IMG/VR virus record: IMGVR_UViG_3300042197_000033
Coordinates: 1 to 20,424 of that record
DNA from: a virus
Length of the DNA: 20,424 bases
Direction: 5' to 3' (one strand)
Shown here: in pieces, positions 1 to 9,600 of the stretch
Position numbering within the stretch: the stretch's first letter is position 1
Layout of the letters: each line of letters begins with the position of its first letter
The notes under the pieces: generated by a model
What the model saw: the letters and a program-made list of their open reading frames with translations, nothing else
What the model was told of the DNA's origin: nothing
Database searches by the model: none
Position numbers and translations under genes: made by a program

Positions 1-526
1 TTGGTCCAGTACTTCCTTGTACTCCAGTTGGTCCAGATGATCCTGTTGGTCCCGTGACTCCTGATACACCAAGAACACCAGCGGTAGTACTTACACTACC
101 AGTTGGTCCCGTTGGTCCTGTTGCTCCCGTTGCACCCGTTGGTCCACGAACCCCAGATGGTCCTGTAATACCAATTACACCAGTAGAACCTGTGATACCA
201 GTTGGGCCTGTTGGGCCTGTTGCACCCGTGATTCCAGATGGACCTGTTGGACCTGTTGATCCTGACGTTTGTGGTCCTGTTGACCCAGATACACCAAGAA
301 CACCCGTTGACCCAGAAACTCCAGTTGGTCCCGTTGGGCCTGTTGCTCCAGTTGCACCTGTTGGACCTGAAACTCCTGTTGGTCCCGTAAATCCATCTAA
401 TGCAAATGATGCGGTCAAGAATCCAGATCCACTATTCGTTACAATCGATGCCGTAAATGTTGTACGGGCATTAATTGCAAACGAACTAGTCGTTGGTACA
501 CCAAATGGGAAAAACTTAAACGTCAT
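1..526 (-). CDS. Collagen-like phage structural protein (partial, C-terminus off window)
   Basis: The frame opens at an ATG at 524-526 and stays open to the left edge, giving 175 codons without a stop, so the C-terminus is missing. A purine-rich AGAGAG lies about 8 nt before the ATG. Residues 1-45 are a non-collagen head ([20 protein letters not shown], then more Ser/Thr/Ala/Phe-rich sequence). From about residue 46 the protein is almost entirely Gly-X-Y triplets with Thr often in the Y position (GPTG, GATG, GSTG), the pattern of bacterial and phage collagen-like triple helices. The head resembles that of the next gene upstream (542-1273), so the two look like paralogues. The gap between them is only 15 nt, which implies co-transcription. 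Its likely role is a trimeric fibre or decoration, but nothing visible fixes its position on the virion. A receptor-binding C-terminal domain could exist beyond the edge. Confidence 0.8.
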   Translation of the reverse strand, partial: MTFKFFPFGVPTTSSFAINARTTFTASIVTNSGSGFLTASFALDGFTGPTGVSGPTGATGATGPTGPTGVSGSTGVLGVSGSTGPQTSGSTGPTGPSGITGATGPTGPTGITGSTGVIGITGPSGVRGPTGATGATGPTGPTGSVSTTAGVLGVSGVTGPTGSSGPTGVQGSTGP

Positions 527-541
527 AACTATTACTCTCTA

Positions 542-1273
542 TTATGGTGTGTTTGCACCAGTTGGACCAGTTGACCCTTGTGCTCCTGTTGGTCCAGTTG
601 CTCCAGTTGCACCCGTTGCTCCTGTTGGTCCTGTAAATGCTGTTCCTTGTGCACCAGTTGGGCCTGTTGGACCTGTTGTACCGATAGTACCCTGTGGTCC
701 AGATGCACCTCGTGGACCAGACGGACCTGTAACTCCAGTTGGTCCTTGAATACCAGACACTGCGACACCAGTTGGACCTGTTGGACCTGTTGCCCCTGTA
801 ACTCCTTGTGGTCCTGCAATACCTTGTACTCCAGTTACACCACTTGGTCCTGTTGCACCCGTTGGTCCTGTTGCACCTGTAATACCAATGATACCTGTTG
901 CACCTGTAGCACCAGTTGGTCCTGTAGAACCCGACACTCCAATAGGACCTGTTGGTCCCGTTGATGCTGCTCCCGTTGCTCCAGTTGCACCTGTTGGTCC
1001 TGTGATGCCTGTAACACCAGTTGGACCTGTTGCAGAACGTGGTCCTGTTGGTCCTGTAACACCTCTCGGTCCCGTTGGTCCTATTCCTGTTGCACCAGTG
1101 ACCCCTGTTGAACCTGTTACTACCGATGTTGCTCCTGTTGCACCTGTTGGTCCTCCACCAGTAACAGAATACGATGCACTCATACCAGAAAGTACGAATG
1201 ATGCACTAGTCGCTGCTGATGCCGTAAACGCGAACGACGATGAAAATGTTCTAAGTGGAAAATATCTTAACAT
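542..1273 (-). CDS. Small collagen-like phage structural protein
   Basis: This is a complete 243-residue frame, ATG at 1271-1273 and TAA at 542-544. Residues 1-39 form a short Ser/Ala/Phe-rich head ([20 protein letters not shown] and onward) with an 'ASFxLSxxSAS' style that recurs in the giant fibres of this cluster. From residue 41 to the end it is nearly continuous Gly-X-Y collagen-like sequence, rich in GPTG, GATG and GVTG and poor in charged residues. Unusually, the protein ends within the repeat (GPTGANTP) with no globular C-terminal trimerisation or binding domain, so folding would have to be nucleated from the N-terminal head or a partner. An AAGAGA a few bases before the ATG is a weak ribosome-binding site. 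It is probably a thin flexible fibre or decoration. Collagen-like nature is secure; location on the virion is unknown. Confidence 0.85.
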   Translation of the reverse strand: MLRYFPLRTFSSSFAFTASAATSASFVLSGMSASYSVTGGGPTGATGATSVVTGSTGVTGATGIGPTGPRGVTGPTGPRSATGPTGVTGITGPTGATGATGAASTGPTGPIGVSGSTGPTGATGATGIIGITGATGPTGATGPSGVTGVQGIAGPQGVTGATGPTGPTGVAVSGIQGPTGVTGPSGPRGASGPQGTIGTTGPTGPTGAQGTAFTGPTGATGATGATGPTGAQGSTGPTGANTP

Positions 1274-1279
1274 AGTTCT

Positions 1280-1294
1280 CTTATATAAATATCA
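1280..1294 (-). promoter_or_regulatory. Shared intergenic element, copy 1 (TGATATTTATATAAG)
   Basis: In the gene direction this reads TGATATTTATATAAG and ends about 6 nt before the start codon of the collagen-like gene at 1273. The same core, TGATAyTTATA, occurs at 6589-6618 and 17101-17130, with looser versions at 10322-10335 and 17737-17750. The complementary strand contains TATAAATA (1284-1291), which equals the T4 late -10 consensus but faces away from the gene. The function, promoter or RNA signal, is inferred from recurrence in gaps only. Confidence 0.4.
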
Positions 1295-1318
1295 AAACGT
1301 ATAACAGGTACTTTATTT

Positions 1319-1981
1319 TTACTGCGTTATAGCCGACCATTTTCCAACAGGACAGGAAGATGCCGCTAATTGTGTCTTTGCCTTCATAAAACACCCACAT
1401 TTTTCACAGCGAAAATTCTCTTTTAAAAATTCACAACCTTGACAGATTGAGAATCGGTTGAACGCGGTATCTGCATCTAAAATAACAGGTAATCCTTTTG
1501 CTGCGTGTTTACCAGTAAACCACATTTCTTTTGCTAAATTTCTAGCTTGTTGAAAAATAGAAGGAAATTTTGATGTATCTTCTGTTTTTATCATTTGCTC
1601 TGTACGTTCGTACCCTTCTTTGTTTTCTTCACCAAAAGCAGCTTCGGTATATGACATACCTTGTGTCATCTTAATTGCTGTGACAATATCAATTGGTGCG
1701 TCCATCGCTCTCATACCTTGACGATAGAAAAGTGGTGTATAATTCTTTGGCGCAAAATAATACACTGCTTGTGTCATTGGTCGTGGGAACATAATCGGTT
1801 CTTCACGATAACAAATGGTGTGTAAATGTACTGGGTTTTGTTGACCTTTAATTTGATTTTCCAAATCTGTTAAAAACTTACCTTTAAATTGCTCACAACC
1901 CTCCGCCACTACAATTGCTATAACAATGTGTTCTGCGTTATCAATTAGTTGTTGTAGTTCACGAAACATTTGTACGCTCAT
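1319..1981 (-). CDS. Zinc-ribbon phage protein of unknown function
   Basis: A 220-residue protein, ATG at 1979-1981 and TAA at 1319-1321. The C-terminus has six cysteines, Cys180, 183, 192, 195, 197 and 210, in the pattern CxxC-x8-CxxCxC-x12-C followed by PVGKW. This is a small zinc-ribbon-like module found at the end of various tailed-phage proteins. The N-terminal 100 or so residues look like a compact alpha/beta fold (hydrophobic strand IVIAIVVAEG near residue 20, then VHLHTIC and AVYYFAP strands). A thioredoxin-like fold is possible but unproven, and no CxxC redox motif is present there. The middle is polar and probably helical. Its Shine-Dalgarno-like AGAGGA lies inside the last codons of the upstream gene (1986-2840), so translation is probably coupled. 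Sitting among tail-fibre genes, it could be an assembly or maturation factor, but that is context only. Confidence 0.8.
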   Translation of the reverse strand: MSVQMFRELQQLIDNAEHIVIAIVVAEGCEQFKGKFLTDLENQIKGQQNPVHLHTICYREEPIMFPRPMTQAVYYFAPKNYTPLFYRQGMRAMDAPIDIVTAIKMTQGMSYTEAAFGEENKEGYERTEQMIKTEDTSKFPSIFQQARNLAKEMWFTGKHAAKGLPVILDADTAFNRFSICQGCEFLKENFRCEKCGCFMKAKTQLAASSCPVGKWSAITQ

Positions 1982-1985
1982 AATT

Positions 1986-2840
1986 TTAATCCTCTAATGA
2001 AAATATGTAAACTGATCCTGATATGGTTGCTGTACCTGACCCATTTGTAATTGTATAATATGTTGTTTGGTCTGCTGATAGTAATCCTGGGTTTAATAAA
2101 TCTTCATCATTTCTACCCACCAGTATAGGTGTCATTGGTGTTTTTGCAACATCTTCCATATAAAAATCTGCTATCAAACCACTACTTTGTGATGGTTCTG
2201 TTCCAAATGACCTGGAGATTTCACCAACATCATCTCTATAACTTTGACTAGTGTAAAGTCGTAATCTTATTGGTGCTACTGTTGGTTCTACCGCGTATGC
2301 TAAATATGTACGTGGTGAACTAATACTACCCGTTCTATGACTACCCGATGCTAATCCTGATGCACTGATGATAAGTGTTTTGTGCGTATCAACACCAGTT
2401 AAGTTAGATACAGATGTATCTTCCATTAAAAATCTCGTGATAGATATTCTATCACCAGCATTTAGATTAGCTACTGAACTGGAATCAATAGTGTAATATA
2501 TACTAGATGATATAGGATTGTCAAGGTTCACCCCAAATACTGGAGGAGCTAATCTAAACAAAGATGCTTCTGCTAAATTAACATCTATTATTAGACCGAT
2601 ATTGGATGGAATACTTTGTGAAATAAATGGTCTTGCAAGCTCCGTACCATCATTTCTACTAGCCGCATCAGTATATAATCTCACACGACATTGTTTACTA
2701 CCTTGTATGGCAGTCACGGAAAATACACGGCCCATAGTAATAGAACCAGTATATTGTACACTAGCCGATTCAATGGGGATGGTTATTACATCACGCTTTA
2801 GAGCGGTAGCACCTGCGAGAATTTGTTCATTAAGACCCAT
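1986..2840 (-). CDS. Phage structural protein with internally duplicated domain
   Basis: A 284-residue protein, ATG at 2838-2840 and TAA at 1986-1988, preceded by an AAAAGG-containing stretch. It contains two copies of a roughly 100-residue beta-rich domain, at about residues 38-141 and 176-284. The landmarks repeat with an offset near 140: 'RVRLYTDAASRND' against 'LRLYTSQSYRDD', 'GLIIDV' against 'GLIADF', and 'SIYYTIDSSS' against 'TYYTITNGSG'. A domain with RVRLYT/R-D, GLI-D and Y-x-(I/V)-x-N/D signatures is familiar from tail-associated proteins of environmental T4-like phages, but I cannot assign a precise role. No signal peptide or membrane segment is visible. It lies 18 nt after the giant fibre gene (2859-6566) and 4 nt before the zinc-ribbon gene, so the three genes form an operon. 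It is likely a fibre accessory or connector. Confidence 0.8.
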   Translation of the reverse strand: MGLNEQILAGATALKRDVITIPIESASVQYTGSITMGRVFSVTAIQGSKQCRVRLYTDAASRNDGTELARPFISQSIPSNIGLIIDVNLAEASLFRLAPPVFGVNLDNPISSSIYYTIDSSSVANLNAGDRISITRFLMEDTSVSNLTGVDTHKTLIISASGLASGSHRTGSISSPRTYLAYAVEPTVAPIRLRLYTSQSYRDDVGEISRSFGTEPSQSSGLIADFYMEDVAKTPMTPILVGRNDEDLLNPGLLSADQTTYYTITNGSGTATISGSVYIFSLED

Positions 2841-2858
2841 ATTTAATAAAACCTTTTA

Positions 2859-5800
2859 TTAAGTTGCGTATTGATTTGTACCAACAGGAACCACTAATCT
2901 ATATTCCGTTCCACTACCTGATACAACACCTTGGAAGTTTGAACCCGATGGAACAATAAATTGTCCTGCTAACGATGCTACTGTTTGTGCTGAACTACTA
3001 TGTACACCACTTAGTTTATTTTGAATACTATTGTAATCAATTTGTGTTGATGAGGATACTATTCCTGCCAACAACATCGTACCCGTCGCGGTAATGTTTG
3101 CTGCTACTAACGTACCTGTTAAGGTTGGTGATGCAGACATTACTACGTTACCAGTACCAGTAATTGCGTTGGATACTAATCCATCATTACCATTTGTAAA
3201 TACTGCTTGATTTGCAGTTAAGTTTGATGCTGTTACGATAGATGCGTTTATCGTTGTTGCATTTACTGTTGCCGGTGCGATATCTTGTGATGCAATTAAT
3301 GCAACTGTCTGTGCAGATGATGAAACAACTCCACTTAACTTATTTTGAATTGAGTTATAATCAATTTGACCAGAACTTGTTACCCAACCAGGAAATTGTG
3401 CAGAACTGGATACCGTACCCACTGGTAAGAATGCCTTGACTTGGGTAGAACCCGATACGATATCTGTTGGTAATACTAATGCACCACTAATACTTCCTTG
3501 TACAGCGAATGACCCCGTGACATTTAATCCCTTATAGAAACTACTTGGGTTGGTTCCATTCAATGTCAAGACACTTGCTGATGTCGCTGCACCCGTTGCA
3601 ACTAAGAATTCCATTAAGTTGAGTGCTGCAATTGAATCGTGTCGTGTTACAATCTTATGACGATATTGTGACGACCCACCAGTATATGCAAAGATGATAC
3701 CATCCTTAAATGCATTGGTTGATGTTACACCATTTTCTACCATCAATGCACCATTTACGTGCAACTTTGTTAAAGTAGATGGTGATGTAGTGTTGATACC
3801 AACAATACTATTAGTACCATCTATGGTGATTGTACCAGATGATTGTGATACTATTCCTGCTGGAAGTAATGGTGTAATTTGTGTTGATGAACTTACAACA
3901 CCATCAGGAAGTAGTGGTTTTACTTGTGTTGAACTTGATACCACACCAGGCAATGCATCCTTCGCACGTTGATTGGTAAAATATAAGTTAATACCTTCTG
4001 TTAAGTTGGTAGTGGTTGCCGTTCCTAAGAAACTTGCCGAATGTACATTTTCTGCATTTAACTTGGTCTTAACTCGTGCATCTGTGTAATAAAGATTTAT
4101 GCTACCTTCATTTAATCCATCAGTACTGACCGCAAGTGACCCAGATACCCCAAGTGCTAAACTTGCAGTTGCTGCGTAACTTGCACTAGTAACTAATACG
4201 TTTGAAATTTGATTTGAACTTGATACTGTTCCAATTGGTAATCTATTGACAACTTGTTGTGAACTACTGAGAACTGAAAGTGAGTCAATATAACTTAATA
4301 CTAAGGAATTTGCGTAATACTTGTTAGTTGATCCTTGTGTTAAATTATCAGTGGTTGCGGTACCAAGGAAACTACCAGAATGAACAACATCACCACTCAT
4401 CTTGGTTTTTACTCGTGCATCCGTGTAGTAAAGATTAGTGACACCTTCTGGTAAGTTATTAGTAGTTGCGGTACTCATAAAACTACCAGAGTGTACTGTA
4501 CCAAGTTGATCCGCTACTGCGGTTGCAAAGTTAGAAGTTGCACCAGCGTTGATTTGACCTGAACTTGATACTGTACCTGCTGGTAAATTATTTGCAATTT
4601 GTGTTGAACTGCTAAAAACACCAGAAAGTTTATTGGTAATTGAGTTGTAGTCAATTTGACTTGATGCGGTGACCCATCCAGGATATTGTGACGATGCGGA
4701 TACTGTACCTGCTGGTAGTTGTGTTGATGATGAAATTATACCACCAGGAAGTGCTGCATTTGCGATATTAGTTAATTGACTACCGTTACCTTGGAATGAT
4801 CCTGTAAATGCACCCGATACAGGTGAATTGGTTCCAATTGCTGACCCCGATGGTCCAATAGATAACGCACCACCATTATCTCTAATTGCTAATGAGCCAA
4901 GATATAACGTTGAACCAGAAAGATACAAGTCTCTAAACTTTAAGGTTGGTGAACCTAAATCAAAGGTATCAGTAACTGCGGGAACTATATGAGACGATGT
5001 TATTGAACCTGTAACTTTTAGTCCACCAACGATACCTACTTGTGTTCCATTATCACTAATTTGTGAATTTACTATATGGTCACCAACTAATCCAGCCTTT
5101 GGTAATAAATTAGGTGTCAAGAATTGTTCACTACCTAATGCACCAGTATTTTCTGGACCTGTAATCACTATACTACTTGTATTACTGGTTCCTGCGTGAA
5201 CATACAGCCATACATTATTTACACTGTCCCAGAGGAGTGAACCAGATTGTCCAGCAGAAGCAGAATCAAATACTGTCAACCCGCCGAAACGAAGTACGTC
5301 AGTAGTGTTTAGTGTAATGGTGTTGGAACCAACATTAAGTTGAGATGATGTAACAAAGAGAACGGACGATGTTCCTTGTACCGTTAAATTACCAGTAATT
5401 GTAGTCGAACCAGAAATTGTTTGATTACCAATAAAGATATTAGAACCAGTGGTTGCTATAGTTGATATACCGATTGTATTTCTTACATCAACTTGACTTG
5501 AGGCGGTTACCCATCCAGGATACTGTGCAGATGATGATAATGTTCCACCAGGTAATGATTGAACTACTTGTGTAGATGAAGTAATCCAGCCAGGATATTG
5601 TGCCGATGCACTTACAGTTCCATCTGGTAAAAATGCTTTAACTTGTGCTGATGCGGAAACTGTATCTGCTGGTAATAATGGTTGAACTTGTGCCGATGCG
5701 GATACAACACCACTTAATTTGTTAGTAATTGAGTTATAGTCAATTTGACTTGATGCGGTCACCCATCCTGGGTATTGTGCGGAACTAGAAACGGTTCCAC

Positions 5801-6566
5801 CAGGAAGTAATGGTTGAACTTGTGTTGATGAAGATACAACATTTGCAGGTAATGCTGCTACAACTTGTGCCGATGACGATACAGTTCCGCCGACAGTTTT
5901 GAATCGTAGTGTGTAGTTTGCTGTGTCGTTTGTTAGAATAATACCATCTGCACCACCAGAAGCCGTGATAAAAACACCTGTTGTAATGGTGAGCGATTTA
6001 TTACCATCACTACCAAGAGTATTTAAGGTTGGTTGTCCTGTAATTGCTTGATAATTTATTTGACTAGAACTACTAACTACTGTTTCGGTGTCCAGTTTTG
6101 CTTTTACACGAGCGTCAGTATAATATTGATTTGTCCCTTCACTAATGTCTGTGGTTGTTAATGTTCTTGATCCACCAAGTGAAACCGCAGTACCATTGAT
6201 TGTTATTTGGTTGTTATTTAATGCAGCATTTGGTAATCCAAATAGTTGAGCACCACTACCACTAAACACATCTGTAGTTCTAATACTACCCGTAGCAATA
6301 ATACCACCTAAACTAAGAGATGACCCAGAAATTGCACTTACGAACTGACCAGAACTACTAATAAGTCCTGCTGGTTTATTAAGAATATTTGCGAAGTCTC
6401 TAGCGTCATTTGTTAGTTTTTCTTTTTCAATAGAATTATTTGCAATAGAGAAACTTGCTGTGATAGATCCCGAAGAAATATTAACTGCAGCATCAAATGT
6501 AACATTGTCCTCAAAGGTAATACTAGTACTACTGCCTGTAATATTATTGACTTTTAATAAACTCAT
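2859..6566 (-). CDS. Giant modular tail-fibre protein (1235 aa)
   Basis: A complete 1235-residue frame with ATG at 6564-6566 and TAA at 2859-2861. Most of it consists of short segments opening with SS(S/G)-x-Q(V/I) and continuing with one of a few stock phrases ([31 protein letters not shown]). Embedded modules are a fibre module at about residues 371-519 (LNVGSNTITLNTTD, then RFGGLTVFD and DSQISDNG-like sequence). A second at about 524-596 carries [20 protein letters not shown], and a third at about 909-940 carries the classic VGINTTSPS...KLHVNG signature of tail fibres. The last 14 residues (YRLVVPVGTNQYAT) match the end of the 1204-residue neighbour, pointing to a shared terminal attachment or trimerisation tip. 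No catalytic motif or autoprotease tail (intramolecular chaperone) was recognised. It heads an operon after a terminator and intergenic element. Probably a trimeric fibre; receptor and position are unknown. Confidence 0.85.
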   Translation of the reverse strand: MSLLKVNNITGSSTSITFEDNVTFDAAVNISSGSITASFSIANNSIEKEKLTNDARDFANILNKPAGLISSSGQFVSAISGSSLSLGGIIATGSIRTTDVFSGSGAQLFGLPNAALNNNQITINGTAVSLGGSRTLTTTDISEGTNQYYTDARVKAKLDTETVVSSSSQINYQAITGQPTLNTLGSDGNKSLTITTGVFITASGGADGIILTNDTANYTLRFKTVGGTVSSSAQVVAALPANVVSSSTQVQPLLPGGTVSSSAQYPGWVTASSQIDYNSITNKLSGVVSASAQVQPLLPADTVSASAQVKAFLPDGTVSASAQYPGWITSSTQVVQSLPGGTLSSSAQYPGWVTASSQVDVRNTIGISTIATTGSNIFIGNQTISGSTTITGNLTVQGTSSVLFVTSSQLNVGSNTITLNTTDVLRFGGLTVFDSASAGQSGSLLWDSVNNVWLYVHAGTSNTSSIVITGPENTGALGSEQFLTPNLLPKAGLVGDHIVNSQISDNGTQVGIVGGLKVTGSITSSHIVPAVTDTFDLGSPTLKFRDLYLSGSTLYLGSLAIRDNGGALSIGPSGSAIGTNSPVSGAFTGSFQGNGSQLTNIANAALPGGIISSSTQLPAGTVSASSQYPGWVTASSQIDYNSITNKLSGVFSSSTQIANNLPAGTVSSSGQINAGATSNFATAVADQLGTVHSGSFMSTATTNNLPEGVTNLYYTDARVKTKMSGDVVHSGSFLGTATTDNLTQGSTNKYYANSLVLSYIDSLSVLSSSQQVVNRLPIGTVSSSNQISNVLVTSASYAATASLALGVSGSLAVSTDGLNEGSINLYYTDARVKTKLNAENVHSASFLGTATTTNLTEGINLYFTNQRAKDALPGVVSSSTQVKPLLPDGVVSSSTQITPLLPAGIVSQSSGTITIDGTNSIVGINTTSPSTLTKLHVNGALMVENGVTSTNAFKDGIIFAYTGGSSQYRHKIVTRHDSIAALNLMEFLVATGAATSASVLTLNGTNPSSFYKGLNVTGSFAVQGSISGALVLPTDIVSGSTQVKAFLPVGTVSSSAQFPGWVTSSGQIDYNSIQNKLSGVVSSSAQTVALIASQDIAPATVNATTINASIVTASNLTANQAVFTNGNDGLVSNAITGTGNVVMSASPTLTGTLVAANITATGTMLLAGIVSSSTQIDYNSIQNKLSGVHSSSAQTVASLAGQFIVPSGSNFQGVVSGSGTEYRLVVPVGTNQYAT

Positions 6567-6588
6567 ATTATACTCAAACTAAAGTGTA

Positions 6589-6618
6589 TACACCCCCGTA
6601 TAAATATCATTTTATACC
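6589..6618 (-). promoter_or_regulatory. Shared intergenic element, copy 2, between terminator and fibre gene
   Basis: This 30-nt stretch aligns without gaps to 17101-17130. Twenty of its first 24 plus-strand bases are identical (TACACC, then TATAA, then TATCATTT). In the gene direction it reads GTATAAAATGATATTTATAC followed by a G-run and TGTA, and contains a 7-bp AT-rich inverted repeat (GTATAAA/TTTATAC). It sits just after the terminator of the upstream gene and about 23 nt before the fibre start codon, where a promoter is expected. Confidence 0.5.
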
Positions 6619-6628
6619 GGAATAAACG

Positions 6629-6658
6629 AAAAAAGGCACCCGTCTGGATGCCTTTTTT
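6629..6658 (-). terminator. Rho-independent terminator after the 1204-aa fibre gene
   Basis: On the minus strand the hairpin is GGCATCC-AGAC-GGGTGCC, a 7-bp stem with one U-G wobble and a 4-nt loop. It is flanked by A6 before and T6 after. On the plus strand the wobble becomes a C/A mismatch, which supports function in the gene direction. It lies 22 nt past the stop of the fibre gene at 6680. Confidence 0.85.
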
Positions 6659-6679
6659 ACCAGAAACTATCAATTTTTA

Positions 6680-9600
6680 TTAGGTTGCGTATTGGTTAGT
6701 TCCAACAGGAACCACTAATCTATATTGTGTTCCACTACCCGATACGATTCCAGCGAATTGTGAACCAGACATTACAATATTATTTGCAGTAACCGTACCA
6801 GTTAATGTTGGGCTTCCTGCAAATACTAACGCACCCGTACCTGTTTCATCTGTGACTGCTGTTGCTAAATTTGCAGAACTTGGTGTTCCCAAGAATGTCG
6901 CTACGTTAGCACCCAATCCTGATATACCAGTAATTGTTACCTGACTTGATGCGGTGACCCAACCAGGGAATTGTGCTGAACTTGATACCGTTCCATCAGG
7001 AAGAAGTGGCTTAACTTGGGCTGAAGATGATACAACTCCAGCTAATTGACCCTGGATAGTAGAATTTACTGCGTATGAACTGGTCGCTGCGTTTAGTGCG
7101 TTAATTGATACATCTTGTAAATCGTTTTTAGTTGCGATAGACGAACTAAATGTAGAATATCCAGTTGTTCCAGTCAAACTGACTTGGCTTGATTGCGATA
7201 TAATACCTGCCAACAACATTGTACCAGTTGCGGTAATGTTAGCTGCGGTTAATGTACCAGTTAATGTTGGTGATGCTGCTCGTACTACATCACCAGTACC
7301 AGTGGTTGCAACAGATACTAATTGATCGTTTGCATCGGTAAATACTGCCTGATTTGCAGTTAGACCGCTGATTGTAGCATTTGATGCAGTAAGATTTGTT
7401 CCAACAGTTAATCCATTGGTAATAGATACGGTAACACCATTATCACTAATTTGTGAGTCACTAAGATGTTCTGCGTTTTGACTCTTTGGAATTTTATTTG
7501 TAGTTAAATTAGTTTCGTTCCCAACATCATTAAAGGTTTGTGGACCCATCAAAAATAGTGAGGATGTAACTCCTGCACCTGCTGCTTGTTGATGAATGAA
7601 TATCCATTCGTCTTTGAGAGAATCAAAGAATATTGAACCACTTAATTTTGGTGATGAACCAGAGTCAATTACCGATAGACCACCGAATCTTGTACCAGGA
7701 GATAATGTATTAACGGTAATAATATTGGTACCAATATCTAAGGTACTTTGAGAAATAAAACCAATTGATGATGAACCTAATACTGTAAGGTTTTGACTGA
7801 TGAACAACGAACCAGTAATGGTTTGGTTTGCATTAAAGGTATTTGACCCAGTAGTTGCTAATGCACCAATACCAGTTGTATTTTGAACAACTACTTGACC
7901 AGAAGAACTTACCGTTCCGTCTGGTAAAAGTGGTTTTACTTGTGTTGAACTTGATACAACACCAGCAAGTTGTGATTGAATAGTTGCGTTGATTGCGTAT
8001 GAACTTGTTAAGCTTGCTAAGTTATCAATACGAGTAGTTTGATTACTAATAGTCAAGTCTTGACTATTGTTAGCTGTTGCGATAGAAGAACTAAATGTAC
8101 TGTATCCAGTTGTTGCGGTGATATCTACTTGACCAGAACTTGATACTGTACCGTCTGGTAAGTATGCTTTTACTTGTGCACTACTTGATGCAACTCCAGC
8201 AAGTTGAGATTGAATTGTTGCGTTAATTGCATATGAACTAGTTGCTGTATTTAATGCGTTAATTGATACGTCTTGAACATCATTCTTGGTTGCTATTGAT
8301 GAACTAAAGGTTGTATAATTGGTTGTTGCTGTAATATCAACTTGTGATGACGCAGTTACCCAACCAGGATATTGTGCTGAACTTGATACGGTGTCTGCTG
8401 GTAAAAATGCCTTGACTTGTGATGAACTTGATGCAACACCAGCGAGTTGTCCTTGAATTGTTGCGTTAATTGCGTATGAACCAGTTGCTGCCTTTAATCC
8501 ATTGATTTCACTTTGTTGATTTTGGTCAACTGTTGCGAGTGATGAACTGAATGTAGTATAATTGGTTGTTGCAGTTATGTCAACTTGACCAGAACTTGAA
8601 ACAGTTCCAGCAGGTAATTGTGCTGAACTTGATACTACTCCCGCTGGTAAGTTTGCTGTTACTTGTGTGGAAGAGGAAACGGTTCCATCAGGAAGTAGTG
8701 GTTTAACTTGGGTAGAACTTGATACTACACCAGCTAGCTGTCCTTGAATTGTAGAATTAATTGCATATGAACTAGTTGCTGTATTTAATGCGTTTATAGA
8801 TACATCTTGTAAATCATTTTTAGTTGCGATAGAAGAACTAAATGTTGCGTAGTTTGTTGTTGCGGTAATATCAACTTGACCAGAACTTGATACGGTATCT
8901 GCTGGTAAAAATGCCTTGACTTGCGTTGATGACGATACTGTTCCACCAGGTAATGATTGAACTACTTGTGTAGATGAAGTAATCCAACCAGGATATTGTG
9001 CTGACGAAGATACTGAACCATCTGGTAAGAATGCTTTGACTTGTGCTGATGCGGAAACTGTATCTGCTGGTAATAATGGTTGTACTTGCGTTGAAGATGA
9101 AACAACACCACTTAACTTATTTTGGATGCTGTTGTAATCTACCTGTGTCGATGATGAAACCATTCCCGCAATGAACGCGGCCGTGATGGTTCCAGATGTT
9201 ATTAATGAACCACTAATAGTTAAATTTTGTGGGAATGAAAAATCACCACTAGAGAAGATATTACCAGTAACACCAGATAATGCTATTTGAGTTGAAGAGG
9301 TGACCAAACCAGGGAATTGTGCCGAACTTGATACTGTACCGTCTGGTAAATATGTTTTAACTTGACCACTACTTGATGCAACTCCAGCAAGTTGCGATTG
9401 TAGTGCGTAGGAACTGGTTGCTGCATTTAATGCATTTATAGATACATCTTGTAAATCATTGTCGAGCTCCAGGGATTGATCCTTGGTTGCGATTGATGAA
9501 CTGAATGTACTGTAGTTTGTGGTTGCTGTAATGTCAATTTGAGCGGAACTACTTACAACATTATCTAAATCTAATATTACGTTAATTTGAGTAGAACTAC

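Noticed and set aside
54-749. Plus-strand open frame encoding Gly-Pro-Val-rich repeats
   Set aside because: It is the reverse complement of the collagen-like genes: Gly-Pro-Thr codons read backwards give Gly-Pro-Val-type sequence without stops. It crosses the 15-nt gap between two well-supported minus-strand genes.
888-1304. Plus-strand open frame, again Gly-Pro-Val-rich
   Set aside because: Same mirror effect opposite the 243-residue collagen-like gene; no ribosome-binding site or sensible domain.
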